A stretch of 56,715 bases of DNA from Oscillospiraceae bacterium (GTDB taxonomy: Bacteria; Bacillota; Clostridia; UBA1212; UBA1255): positions 1 to 56,715 of the forward strand of contig SVJB01000011.1 in the NCBI GenBank assembly GCA_015069185.1. The letters are read 5' to 3'. This document shows positions 1 to 8,802 of the stretch, in pieces (within the stretch, counting starts at the first letter, position 1; each line of letters begins with the position of its first letter). The position numbers were made by a program, and so were the translations under genes. Under the pieces are notes generated by a model, which was given only the letters and a program-made list of their open reading frames with translations, was not told the DNA's origin and made no database searches.

Positions 1-334
1 TAAAATTAACACCTGTTGCATTGGCAGCCTTCTCAAGAGTCTTGGCAATCTTAACGCATCCATCAACGTCGGTATTGGCAATATGACCGATAGGTGTTAC
101 AGATATACGTTTATTAACAATCGGTATACCATACTTACGTTCAATATCCTGACAAACCGGCACAAGACGCCCTGCGGATTGACAAATTTTATCATAGATC
201 TTGTCACATTTTCTATTTATATCAGAATCAGCGCAGTCAAGCAAATTGATGCCCATCGTAACAGTACGGATATCAAGATGCTCCTTTTGTATCATTCTTA
301 TAGTTTGAGCAATTTCATCAACAGAAACAAACAT
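1..334 (-). CDS. PFL family protein (UPF0210/DUF711), N-terminal part, cut by window edge
   Basis: The reading frame begins at an ATG at 334 and runs off the left edge with no stop. The visible 111 residues contain 'TMGINLLDCADSDI' and 'YGIPIVNKRISVTPIGH', which I recognise as the N-terminus of the UPF0210 (PFL, DUF711) family, a glycyl-radical-like fold of unknown function. These genes almost always follow a small ACT-domain gene, as here: the ACT gene ends 22 bases upstream. A GAGAGG ribosome site lies 10-15 bases before the ATG. The pair is probably cotranscribed, and the ACT partner may sense an amino acid. Family assignment is firm; function is unknown, and the C-terminal part lies outside the window. 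Confidence 0.88.
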   Translation of the reverse strand, partial: MFVSVDEIAQTIRMIQKEHLDIRTVTMGINLLDCADSDINRKCDKIYDKICQSAGRLVPVCQDIERKYGIPIVNKRISVTPIGHIANTDVDGCVKIAKTLEKAANATGVNF

Positions 335-356
335 TAGTCACAATACCTCTCGCCTA

Positions 357-629
357 TCAGATTTTATGCATAGAATTGAAGATATCTGTATCCTGCAATT
401 GCATTTGCATCTGCATCTCATCTCCAAGCTCTTTGATACGCTGTGCCATCACATGAAAATCAACATTACTCTTAGATACATCAACCAACATAATCATCGT
501 AAACATATCACTCATCGTAGTTTGTGATATATCAAGGATATTTATATTGGCATCAGCCAAACAATTGCTCACGCGAGCGATAATTCCTACTCTGTCATTA
601 CCGATTACAGTTAAAACTGCTTTTTTCAT
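357..629 (-). CDS. ACT domain-containing protein (UPF0237, GcvR-like)
   Basis: This is a 90-residue single ACT domain starting 'MKKAVLTVIGNDRVGIIARV', the typical first strand, turn and helix of the UPF0237 family. ACT domains bind small ligands, usually amino acids, and regulate partner proteins. It sits directly upstream of the PFL-family gene, a pairing found across Bacillota, so it is likely the regulatory partner of that protein. The start is supported by a TTGGAG site just before the ATG. The Met/Gln-rich stretch near the C-terminus (four MQ or LQ pairs) is a local oddity. Its ligand is unknown. Confidence 0.9.
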   Translation of the reverse strand: MKKAVLTVIGNDRVGIIARVSNCLADANINILDISQTTMSDMFTMIMLVDVSKSNVDFHVMAQRIKELGDEMQMQMQLQDTDIFNSMHKI

Positions 630-650
630 ATTTATTCTCCAATTTCTAGC

Positions 651-1577
651 TTAGTTATTAGTAGCGAGTCCGGCAAATTTATATCCTTTTTGCAGGCCCC
701 ATGTGATGTAATTTATTACATCATCTGTATCAGAACTGTTATTGCCTTCCTCACTCATATATACTCTGAGTAATACGCCATCATATGTTTTATTCTTAGT
801 AGTAGAATCAATGACACTCTGATATCTGAACACAGGAACATATCCTATTTCATTAAGGAGAGCAATATCACGTTGTGAGAATTTCCTGTTTTCAGGCGTA
901 TAAAAGTTTGTTCTGAAAGTCTGATCTTTTAATATTGACTGGTACTGAAGCTCCAGTGTCCATGTGGCATCAATCAAACCTTGGTGACTCATAGCCGAGA
1001 AATCTCCTCTGATACCCAGAGTATGGCCTTCATTGTGAATACGCCTGATAATCTCATGGTTAGCAGAATTTGTCAGGTACGTACCATTAGCAAAGAATGA
1101 AAGCTTAACAGAATTTGTCTTTGCAAAATCCAGTATTCTGATTGTCTCTGCATTGAATGTATAGCTATTGAGCATTATACAAATATATACATCTGTTGTT
1201 GAGTTTGTTCCCGGATTAGATAATATATAATTAAATCCTTTAAGTGCCTCTGTCAGCTCACTATTGGAGAATACAACCTCATCATTATCACTATTCTTGT
1301 CTTTGGTAGTAATCTTATAAGGAGTCGTCTTAGGATAACTATCAAACTCTGCAATATTATCAACCACTGGCTTCGTAGCCGGAGTTGGTGTAGCGGGTGC
1401 TTCTGTACTAGGCGCCTGCGTGTTAGCCGGAGCAGTAGCTGTCGGTGTGCTAGGAGGGATAGTAGGCATCATATTCTGTGTATTATCCATAGGCTTATCC
1501 TTGCCGGCACCTACAATAATTATTATTGCTACTACTATAAACAATATTCCCAAGGAAATAAATTGACTTTTCTTCAT
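651..1577 (-). CDS. Membrane-anchored NodB-like protein with lost catalytic motifs
   Basis: The protein has 308 residues: one N-terminal membrane anchor (about 8-24), a Thr/Pro/Ala stalk (about 35-75), then a domain resembling polysaccharide deacetylases. Traces of the NodB fold are 'VKLSFFANGTYL' (normally FFVxG), 'NEGHTLGIRGDFSAMSHQGL' (normally GHExxNH) and 'TNFYTPENRKFS' where RPPYG is expected. The TFDDG metal-binding motif is missing; the corresponding segment reads 'VYICIMLNSYTF'. Compare the intact deacetylase at 27714-28799. I infer an inactive, perhaps glycan-binding, derivative facing the cell wall. It follows the phosphatase gene by 52 bases and precedes the ACT gene by 21. A GAGAGGAG ribosome site supports the start. 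Confidence 0.7.
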   Translation of the reverse strand: MKKSQFISLGILFIVVAIIIIVGAGKDKPMDNTQNMMPTIPPSTPTATAPANTQAPSTEAPATPTPATKPVVDNIAEFDSYPKTTPYKITTKDKNSDNDEVVFSNSELTEALKGFNYILSNPGTNSTTDVYICIMLNSYTFNAETIRILDFAKTNSVKLSFFANGTYLTNSANHEIIRRIHNEGHTLGIRGDFSAMSHQGLIDATWTLELQYQSILKDQTFRTNFYTPENRKFSQRDIALLNEIGYVPVFRYQSVIDSTTKNKTYDGVLLRVYMSEEGNNSSDTDDVINYITWGLQKGYKFAGLATNN

Positions 1578-1629
1578 TTGTAAAGACTCCTCTCTAACAT
1601 ATACTTGTATATCATACCAAAATTAATTC

Positions 1630-4305
1630 TTATTTACAAGACGATTTCTTCTTAATAATAACAGCCGATGCCATCAGGAACATTATCTGTGCAATAGCAC
1701 TTGAAGAGCCGCATCCAGTCTCATCATTATCATCACCGGTGGTATTATCTTCGTCAAGTCTTATTGGAGCATCTTCCAGCAACAAAGTTCTTATAGACTC
1801 AATTTCTTCTCTTGTCACACCAATTTTCAGCGCAAACTTTTCAATCGCTTCCTGTATAGTATCATCTTCATCGCCATATGTGCGAAGTCCGTTAAGGAAT
1901 GGAATAATATTATTCTCGTATAATCCTATTTGTTCAGAAGGACTATATCCACCCATCTGTGAATAGAAAGACAGGTGATATTCCCGTATCAAAGTCTCCT
2001 CATCAACACCAAGCAATCCAAGAATAAGAACAGACATAGTACCGGTACGGTCACGTCCTATAGCACAGTGATATACCATCGGATAATTTGCTTCATCTGC
2101 ATACAGAGCTATCGATTCACGAATAAGTTCAAGAGCCTCTTCTGTGAAAATTCCGTGGTACCAACTAATCGGAACAGGAATATAGCTTGCACTGGAACCA
2201 AGAGGAGTCCTGCCCTGATCACCACGATAGTCAACATCTGTTCTGACACCAAGTCTATCCCTGAGCTCTGCCAGACCATTTTTAGTAATACCGTCAATAT
2301 TTGCACTACGATACATTAAGCCATATTTTACTCGTTTACCATTTGCAGTAACATAACCACCCATATCACGTATGTTGTTAACCCCTTCAATTTTCAGGAA
2401 TCTGGTATAACCGGAGTCAACAGTAAATGTCAACACGGGCGATTCTTCTGTACCACAAGTAACTTTCCAGTAATATTTCACACCGGGTTGCAAATTATAT
2501 ACTTCATAAGATGTTTCCGACGTATTTCGCGTAATAGCATTTGAGAAATTAATATCTGTCGATATATGGAGAACATACTCTTCCTCAGGATTGCTATTCT
2601 TATCTGTCCACTGGAACTTTATACCAGGAGGGGTACATATCTCGGCCGGCGAATAATTTTCATAATCCGGATTTATAACAGTGCCAAAAGGATTTTTAAA
2701 GTGTGATACTATATATTCCTGAGCTAATACAATATCAATCTGTCCATCATAAGGGCTTATCAAAGTAATTTGCTTGTCTTTGCTACTACTATCATGCCAT
2801 GCTGCAACATTGCGTGCCACAAATGCTTTACCATCATACGAGAAGGCTTTATCGGAAGTATTTTTAATCTTAACTGTATAATTATTAGAATGCAATCCTT
2901 CGCTTGACAGTGTTACATCAAAGGCTACCTTTGTATCGGCATTCTGACTCAGTACTTCCTTAAGAGACTTTGCATCTGCCGCTTCAAAATATGATGTAGA
3001 AATCATTTCCATAGCCTTGAGCAACGTCTCACAAATCGTCTTATCATAATGCTGATATGTAAACTCATGGTTAATATTTAAAATGTAGTTATTGTTCTTG
3101 GTAACAGTCCTCACAGCCAGACAATATGACTGCCCCTCTACCAGCTGACTGCCGTAGTCAAGAAATGCATTAATAAAGACTTTCTTAATACCATTCTTAT
3201 TAAGCTTTACCTCGTGAGCTTTCAGCCATTCTATATCATTATGTGTGTATTTCTTGTCAGCTGTAAAGCAAGCATACTCCACAGCCTTGATGTCTTCATC
3301 ACATGTAATAGTAGACTTACCCAAAGAAAGAATACCATCATTATTAAAATTCTTTTTCCAGCTACTATCAATTTCCTGTGTAGCACCATAGGCATCATCA
3401 CCGTCAACAAGCCACATACCTGAAGCCGCAGGAATAACCTTTGTAATCGTATCTGTGAAATATTTTTTGTCTCCAAAATCCAAATCAACGTAGTATTTTA
3501 TCTTACCCTCATATATTGCAGTATTTTGTGTATATTCTTCGCAATTTACGGAAACCTTCGCGCCAATCCCTGCACTTTCCAGGTTATCCTTGATCGTATC
3601 TGCAATATACTGAGCAGTACCACTCTCATACATACATTTTTGAGGATCAAGTTTGGGTTCGCATAAGCTGTCTAAATTAATTTTAAAAGTTATATTGCTA
3701 ATATAGAAATCCGTCTTTTCATAGTTTCTTATATGGAAGCCAAAGGCTTTGATATATCCGTTTTCATCAGCAAGACTGTCCATAGAGCTAATGCCTACAT
3801 TAATTGTACGCCATTTATCTCCGGCGCCTGAGAATTCCGGTGCATCATTCTTGTATTCTCCTCTTGTAGATGCATCATATCTGGTAATACGTATCTCGCT
3901 CTTTGTACTGTCAGCAGAAGTCCTATATGTAAATGTCATTTCTGAAAAAAGTGCCGCATCAATAGGATAATCCAATGTAACCAACACACCCGATGCCGCG
4001 CTGGAAATGTGTGAATTAGCTATTTTAAATGCCTTAGTGCCTTCATAATCAACAATACCACAATCTTCACAGGATACACAGTCGTGGTTGTCATTAAATG
4101 GCAAAGAACTAATTGAGAAACCTGTCATATTCTCATCAAAAGTCAACTCAACACCATTGTTATATTTAAGACCTTCTGCACTTGCCTCAGCAACTACCGA
4201 ACCCTTTACTGTACCGGGCCGCTTCGGAGTGTTATTGCATCCAAAAGCAAATATAGTCAACACAACAATAAGAAGTATTAATATTCTTGTCACCAATCTT
4301 TTCAT
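1630..4305 (-). CDS. Lipoprotein tyrosine phosphatase with Fn3 domain and C-terminal GCG membrane signal
   Basis: This 891-residue surface protein has a lipoprotein signal ending at Cys23. A beta-sandwich-like region (about 45-210) resembles a carbohydrate-binding module. A long unassigned middle follows, then a fibronectin type III-like domain (about 552-632). The phosphatase domain (about 633-850) carries 'HCAIGRDRTGT', the Cys-X5-Arg signature (Cys747, Arg753) of the Tyr_phosphatase_3 family, and the upstream 'NIRDMGGY' typical of that family. Secreted members dephosphorylate phosphotyrosine or phosphoinositides; the substrate here is unknown. The C-terminus is an acidic linker, GCGSSS, a hydrophobic segment and a Lys cluster, matching the ends of the proteins at 33045 and 34019. 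Having both a lipobox and a C-terminal anchor is unusual. Confidence 0.85.
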   Translation of the reverse strand: MKRLVTRILILLIVVLTIFAFGCNNTPKRPGTVKGSVVAEASAEGLKYNNGVELTFDENMTGFSISSLPFNDNHDCVSCEDCGIVDYEGTKAFKIANSHISSAASGVLVTLDYPIDAALFSEMTFTYRTSADSTKSEIRITRYDASTRGEYKNDAPEFSGAGDKWRTINVGISSMDSLADENGYIKAFGFHIRNYEKTDFYISNITFKINLDSLCEPKLDPQKCMYESGTAQYIADTIKDNLESAGIGAKVSVNCEEYTQNTAIYEGKIKYYVDLDFGDKKYFTDTITKVIPAASGMWLVDGDDAYGATQEIDSSWKKNFNNDGILSLGKSTITCDEDIKAVEYACFTADKKYTHNDIEWLKAHEVKLNKNGIKKVFINAFLDYGSQLVEGQSYCLAVRTVTKNNNYILNINHEFTYQHYDKTICETLLKAMEMISTSYFEAADAKSLKEVLSQNADTKVAFDVTLSSEGLHSNNYTVKIKNTSDKAFSYDGKAFVARNVAAWHDSSSKDKQITLISPYDGQIDIVLAQEYIVSHFKNPFGTVINPDYENYSPAEICTPPGIKFQWTDKNSNPEEEYVLHISTDINFSNAITRNTSETSYEVYNLQPGVKYYWKVTCGTEESPVLTFTVDSGYTRFLKIEGVNNIRDMGGYVTANGKRVKYGLMYRSANIDGITKNGLAELRDRLGVRTDVDYRGDQGRTPLGSSASYIPVPISWYHGIFTEEALELIRESIALYADEANYPMVYHCAIGRDRTGTMSVLILGLLGVDEETLIREYHLSFYSQMGGYSPSEQIGLYENNIIPFLNGLRTYGDEDDTIQEAIEKFALKIGVTREEIESIRTLLLEDAPIRLDEDNTTGDDNDETGCGSSSAIAQIMFLMASAVIIKKKSSCK

Positions 4306-4364
4306 TTGCTATCCTCCACAATGTATACTATTGTAGCCGTATTATTTCTCACATCAGAAAAAGA

Positions 4365-4397
4365 GCTTAAATCATTATACTGTATTTTAAGCGATTA
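4365..4397 (-). promoter_or_regulatory. Candidate promoter of the phosphatase gene with inverted repeat over -10
   Basis: On the minus strand a perfect TATAAT (4374-4379) lies 17 bases from a weak TGGAAT. The -10 sits inside a 7-bp perfect inverted repeat (GCTTAAA at 4386-4392 in minus orientation, TTTAAGC at 4365-4371), which could be an operator. A 16-base string TAAAATACAGTATAAT is identical in the ybaB promoter near 32.66 kb. The 128-base gap (4306-4433) contains nothing else I can assign. Confidence 0.5.
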
Positions 4398-4433
4398 TTC
4401 CACCTGATTTTCACTTTTAAATTTATTTATTAT

Positions 4434-6812
4434 TTAAATATTTTTTATTTCTTTATACTTAACAGGCTGTACCATTCGTGAAAAATCTGTTTTCACAGGA
4501 ATATTATACGGTAATGATAATTCAACCAGGCTACCTTCATCTGAAACTTTTATTGAAACCTTTGCAAGCCCATTTGCCACAGGTACACTACATTCAATGT
4601 GTCTGAGAGGGCCGGGAGATGGTTGCAAGAATACACCTTGAAAGCCATCTTTGGCCGGCAAAATACCAGCAATATGTCCTGATATCAAGCCACAAACGCC
4701 GCTATCAGGATGACACAGATCTCCCCAGTTGTTGTTAAAGCCAAAGTCCATTGGAGGATTGTGCATACATTCATATACTGTCTCAGGATATTCATCACTG
4801 CCAACAATTGACATCCAGTCTGCATTGCAACACACACAACCATCTACAGTATATAAAGGATTCTTGCCATATAGCATTTTTACGGCAATATCAGTATAAC
4901 CATACCTGTATAAGCCATGTAACATAAGCAAAATAATCTTACCGTATCCATGAGTGATACTCTCTGCATGAGATGATATTTGCGCTGCAATTTTATCAGA
5001 GACCAGTCCCTTACACATTGCATATGGATTAGCCATATCACAGAGCTCCGGCCAATCTTTTCGCTTTATAAACCCCTTCTTTTCAGTATTATATAAATAA
5101 GTAAATATGCCACGTTTCATGATTTCCGCACGTTCCGAAAAAAGCTCTGCATCATCTATACGACCAATGCGAGTAGCATATTCAGCAAAGTTTTTCATAG
5201 CATCATATATTATAAGATTTGTATAAGAATTCTTGCCCACATCACCTAGTTTATGATCCCACAATCCTTTGCTCGTCTCATAACGCTGATAAAATAAACC
5301 GTCCTCCGGATCAACGTATTGCCACAGATACTCAAGACATCCACGAAGTTTACTGTAATATCCGGAAATTTCATTCTCGCCGGCCAAGTATCCGTAGGTC
5401 AGAGTAGATACCACATACCATGCAGCGAACATATCCGATTGATAATATCCGTACTCCCCTCTTTGGGGCAGAATATTGTTTTCAGGATAACAAGTTGCGT
5501 AAATATACCCTTCCGGATTTGTATGACGTCCTAATATATCTAATGTGTTCCGGGCTTTCATTTCTTTTCCAAACGCATACCATCCGCTATTAAAAGCCCA
5601 ATCGAGATCTCCTGACCATGGAATTCTGTCTCGTTTGGCACCATCCGAAATAAAAAAGTCTGTTTTACAAATATCAAAAGCATCCAATCCATCGGATAAT
5701 TTATAAATTATTTTATTTTGAGAAGCCACTGTAATGTTGTCTATTATTGCTCTCCATTCCTGTTCCATTGACAGCCCAAAACATCCTGAACAATCAACTT
5801 TGCCCGTATATTTTAATACTATATTACTATTAATTTTTACAGTAATTCCCTGCTCATTTCCGTGTATTTGAAGTTCATAAGGGAAATTATCTTTAAATTG
5901 TTCTACCTGTGTTTTAGCCAACAACATTATTTTGTCACCATGAACCAGTGACAATGCCAAAAGTCCACTTTGTATAACATCAATTCTATACGATTGTAAT
6001 TTGGTACCTTCACTTTTCTTTTGAGCAAAGAGAAGAAATGATATTCCGCTTTCATATTGGGGATTCAAAGAGAGTTCAAACACACAATCTACTTGAACAC
6101 TTTTTTGGGTTATTAGTTCCCGGTGGATATCTGTAATTCGGCAGACTGGCCGACACAGTATGGCTTCCCCTCTGTGCTTTGTCAATTTCCTTAGACATAT
6201 TTTACCTTCAATAAGTTCAAATTGATTTGCCTGTACAGTAGCAAGGCGCAAAGTCCTGGCACTGGCCATCCATATACGATTTAATTTTTCGTCATCACTT
6301 TTAAAATATCCTACAGGAGATGATTTATCTGCGGCATCCAGAATATAAAAACTCTCAAAAGTAACACTGCAATCTGTTCCGTGGTCGTCTTGCACACTTA
6401 ACATTACGAAGCGTTGTTGACCTTGTATCAGTGGATATATAAACTTTCCTGTACGGAAAATATTATAGTCTTCATATCGGTAAGGATTTGCCGGCATTAC
6501 CGGCAATTCTATTCCCAGATATGTACAAGTACCTCTGTCAAAGTCACCTCTATCCATTGTATCTTCGTTTGAGTATGTTCTCAATCTGTCAGAATATGAT
6601 ATTCTCACACGAGGCGATCCCGTATAGTCTGAAACAGAAAAAACGGGATACCCTCCAACAGATCCTGCACCCATATCAAAAACAACATAGCCGCCTCTCT
6701 TCACGAGCATAGAGCCTTGTTTGTTTATAAGTGTGTCAGCACCTTGCGTTCTCTTATATTTTACAACAGATACAGGGTGATTTTTTTCTTTATAAAAATA
6801 TTCCCAGGTCAT
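4434..6812 (-). CDS. GH78-type alpha-L-rhamnosidase with internal lectin-like insertion
   Basis: The protein has 792 residues. The N-terminal beta domains (about 30-165) and the helix start 'LNRIWMASARTLRL' are followed, after an insertion, by 'KRDRIPWSGDLDWAF' (about 393-407), the RDRxxWxGD signature of the GH78 six-hairpin barrel. The C-terminal part contains 'WLYRYGY'-type barrel helices and ends in a beta-sandwich cap. Family members release terminal L-rhamnose from plant or microbial glycans. Between the first barrel helix and the RDR motif lie about 165 extra residues (205-370) with a ConA/LamG-like strand pattern. There is no signal peptide, so it probably acts in the cytoplasm on imported oligosaccharides. 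It starts 19 bases after the GH99-like lipoprotein gene and is surely cotranscribed with it. Confidence 0.82.
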   Translation of the reverse strand: MTWEYFYKEKNHPVSVVKYKRTQGADTLINKQGSMLVKRGGYVVFDMGAGSVGGYPVFSVSDYTGSPRVRISYSDRLRTYSNEDTMDRGDFDRGTCTYLGIELPVMPANPYRYEDYNIFRTGKFIYPLIQGQQRFVMLSVQDDHGTDCSVTFESFYILDAADKSSPVGYFKSDDEKLNRIWMASARTLRLATVQANQFELIEGKICLRKLTKHRGEAILCRPVCRITDIHRELITQKSVQVDCVFELSLNPQYESGISFLLFAQKKSEGTKLQSYRIDVIQSGLLALSLVHGDKIMLLAKTQVEQFKDNFPYELQIHGNEQGITVKINSNIVLKYTGKVDCSGCFGLSMEQEWRAIIDNITVASQNKIIYKLSDGLDAFDICKTDFFISDGAKRDRIPWSGDLDWAFNSGWYAFGKEMKARNTLDILGRHTNPEGYIYATCYPENNILPQRGEYGYYQSDMFAAWYVVSTLTYGYLAGENEISGYYSKLRGCLEYLWQYVDPEDGLFYQRYETSKGLWDHKLGDVGKNSYTNLIIYDAMKNFAEYATRIGRIDDAELFSERAEIMKRGIFTYLYNTEKKGFIKRKDWPELCDMANPYAMCKGLVSDKIAAQISSHAESITHGYGKIILLMLHGLYRYGYTDIAVKMLYGKNPLYTVDGCVCCNADWMSIVGSDEYPETVYECMHNPPMDFGFNNNWGDLCHPDSGVCGLISGHIAGILPAKDGFQGVFLQPSPGPLRHIECSVPVANGLAKVSIKVSDEGSLVELSLPYNIPVKTDFSRMVQPVKYKEIKNI

Positions 6813-6831
6813 CTTTTCTTTCCTGTTATAA

Positions 6832-8682
6832 TTATTCTAGCACAAACTGATAATTAAGCCTGCCATACGGAGCACAATCCCCATCAGTATACAAAAGCAT
6901 CACGTCCTGCATGAAAGCTACGTTATCAGTAACTTTTAACTGAAATGTATTGCCAAAGATTGAGCTGTCAATACAATATTGTATTGATTTACCTGAAATG
7001 CAAAGTTGTGCTGTTCCCACAATTTCTGATCCATTTTCTGTCAATCGTTCAACATTGGCTGTAAGGCCGTCACGAGTACGGTTTATAACATAGTTATAGC
7101 CGCAAGGATCGGTAGTAGTATCTGATGTTCTGATCCATAGATTCATCCAATTTTCACCTGATGGCTCTGTAATAGTATCTTTTGTTGTCACAAGTACATA
7201 TACCTTATCATCACGTTTTGCTACTCTGATTTCAGCAATATCGTTGCGAAGAGTATTGTTTTCATATGTTTTTCTCCCTGTGCAATCTTTGAAATTTCTA
7301 TTTCCTTTTCCTGTAAATTCGGAAACACCTGATGTTATTCCGTTCCACGCCTCATTAAGTTGTGTTGGGCTAAGCAAGGCTTTCTGCACCTTGATACCTC
7401 TACCTGTTTGTCCTTTGAATGCCCTTATATTCTGAATCATCTGCATATAGAAATTATCACCATAATAGCCTTTTATAGGTTCTATATCTCTTGAAAATTC
7501 CGGTGAAACACAATCAAAGAATACAACTGTATTACCCACACCTTCTACTTCTGTTGCCAGTTTGAGGGCAGTCCATTCATTCCACTCAAGTATAAAAGCT
7601 ATCCTCGCATCTGATTTAATAGCCACATCCCACTGTTCCTGGAAATTTGCACCGGAATTAACTTTGTTTTTATCGTTATGACCCACAGCTGAGGTATAAC
7701 CGCGACCCCAGTTTGAATTGTAATAATCTATATTATTAGGACTGTTTTCATACTGAACAGAATTGCTCATATGCATACCTGAGTTTTGCGCAACAGATAC
7801 ACTGATAATACCATTATGAACAGGTTGTGGTCTTGTAAATTCTATCCAAGGAAGACCATTTTCTTTAAAAGACTCGTTAGGCCATTGGGTATCACGGAAA
7901 TAGAATTTATCTGCCACTTCCTGGGAAAGTGCATTTTTTTCTTCTGCACGAATTGTTATCCATGGTTTTCCATCAGGATTTCTACCTTCATCCTTGTCAC
8001 AGAACCATAATTCTTTATACCTATTTTCTTTATAGATAAACTCATAAATCTGAGTCACACGTTGTGCAGAAGCCGAATTTGTCAGGAACATAATCTGCGG
8101 TATATCAAAGCCTTGTATTCTATATTTTTCCAGTGTCTCAAGCACTACTGTAACAGATTCCGGATAATACGATGTGTTGGTAGTATCAAACGCCAGGAAG
8201 TCTATACCTGCACTTATTAGCATTCTTATATGATTGTCTACGACCCATGGGTCTTGTTGGTTATAATATCCAAAGAGTGGTTCTGCATAGAAATGCATTT
8301 GTACGAAAGGTGATCCGCCACCCGAAAAAACAGAATTGTATTTCATTTTTGATATATCATATATTCTATTAAATCTGGATGTTCCGTCTTCTGCAAATTC
8401 ATTTCCAAGCCAGAGTGTGTAGAAAAGGCCTACCAGACGTTGATCTGTCTCATCTTCCGTTTGGCTTACAGGAAGTATTTCCCGGCCAAGTGCATCTATG
8501 CCGCCGAGTGCATACTCTACGTTATTCTTCTCACTAAGTGGTATCAGTGTTTCCATAAGGTTTTCATCCTTCGTTTTTGATGGCTTTGTATTGCATCCGA
8601 CACAAACAAGCAGAGCTCCTGTTATTAACAGTGTCAATAATCTACTTATAGAGAATGCTTTTATTTTGTTAAGTTTATTCAT
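6832..8682 (-). CDS. GH71/99-like (DUF5010-type) glycan-active lipoprotein
   Basis: I place the start at the ATG at 8682, not the upstream ATG at 8715, because a perfect AAAGGAGG site lies 8 bases before it and the resulting N-terminus is a clean lipoprotein signal with its Cys at about residue 30. The 616-residue product has a TIM-barrel-like core with 'GYYNQQDPWVVDNHIRMLI' and 'GIDFLAFDTTN', the pattern of GH71/GH99-like proteins, followed by a C-terminal beta domain. Relatives include endo-mannosidase-like enzymes; the substrate here is not known. Context with the rhamnosidase and an AraC regulator suggests the outer-surface step of a glycan-utilisation locus. It shares 'YDQRDP'-like and barrel motifs with the protein at 19024-20550. 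Confidence 0.72.
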   Translation of the reverse strand: MNKLNKIKAFSISRLLTLLITGALLVCVGCNTKPSKTKDENLMETLIPLSEKNNVEYALGGIDALGREILPVSQTEDETDQRLVGLFYTLWLGNEFAEDGTSRFNRIYDISKMKYNSVFSGGGSPFVQMHFYAEPLFGYYNQQDPWVVDNHIRMLISAGIDFLAFDTTNTSYYPESVTVVLETLEKYRIQGFDIPQIMFLTNSASAQRVTQIYEFIYKENRYKELWFCDKDEGRNPDGKPWITIRAEEKNALSQEVADKFYFRDTQWPNESFKENGLPWIEFTRPQPVHNGIISVSVAQNSGMHMSNSVQYENSPNNIDYYNSNWGRGYTSAVGHNDKNKVNSGANFQEQWDVAIKSDARIAFILEWNEWTALKLATEVEGVGNTVVFFDCVSPEFSRDIEPIKGYYGDNFYMQMIQNIRAFKGQTGRGIKVQKALLSPTQLNEAWNGITSGVSEFTGKGNRNFKDCTGRKTYENNTLRNDIAEIRVAKRDDKVYVLVTTKDTITEPSGENWMNLWIRTSDTTTDPCGYNYVINRTRDGLTANVERLTENGSEIVGTAQLCISGKSIQYCIDSSIFGNTFQLKVTDNVAFMQDVMLLYTDGDCAPYGRLNYQFVLE

Positions 8683-8802
8683 AGCAAAACCTCCTTTTGC
8701 AGTTATTGCAATCATAACAAACGTAAACTAATTTGTATTTACACAAAACAACTGTTTATTTGGAGTTTTTAACTGTAGAAAGATATGCACAAACAAATAC
8801 TT

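Noticed and set aside
1975-2319. Forward-strand gene inside the phosphatase gene
   Set aside because: It lies wholly opposite the catalytic region; Cys/Arg-rich low-quality translation typical of a shadow frame.
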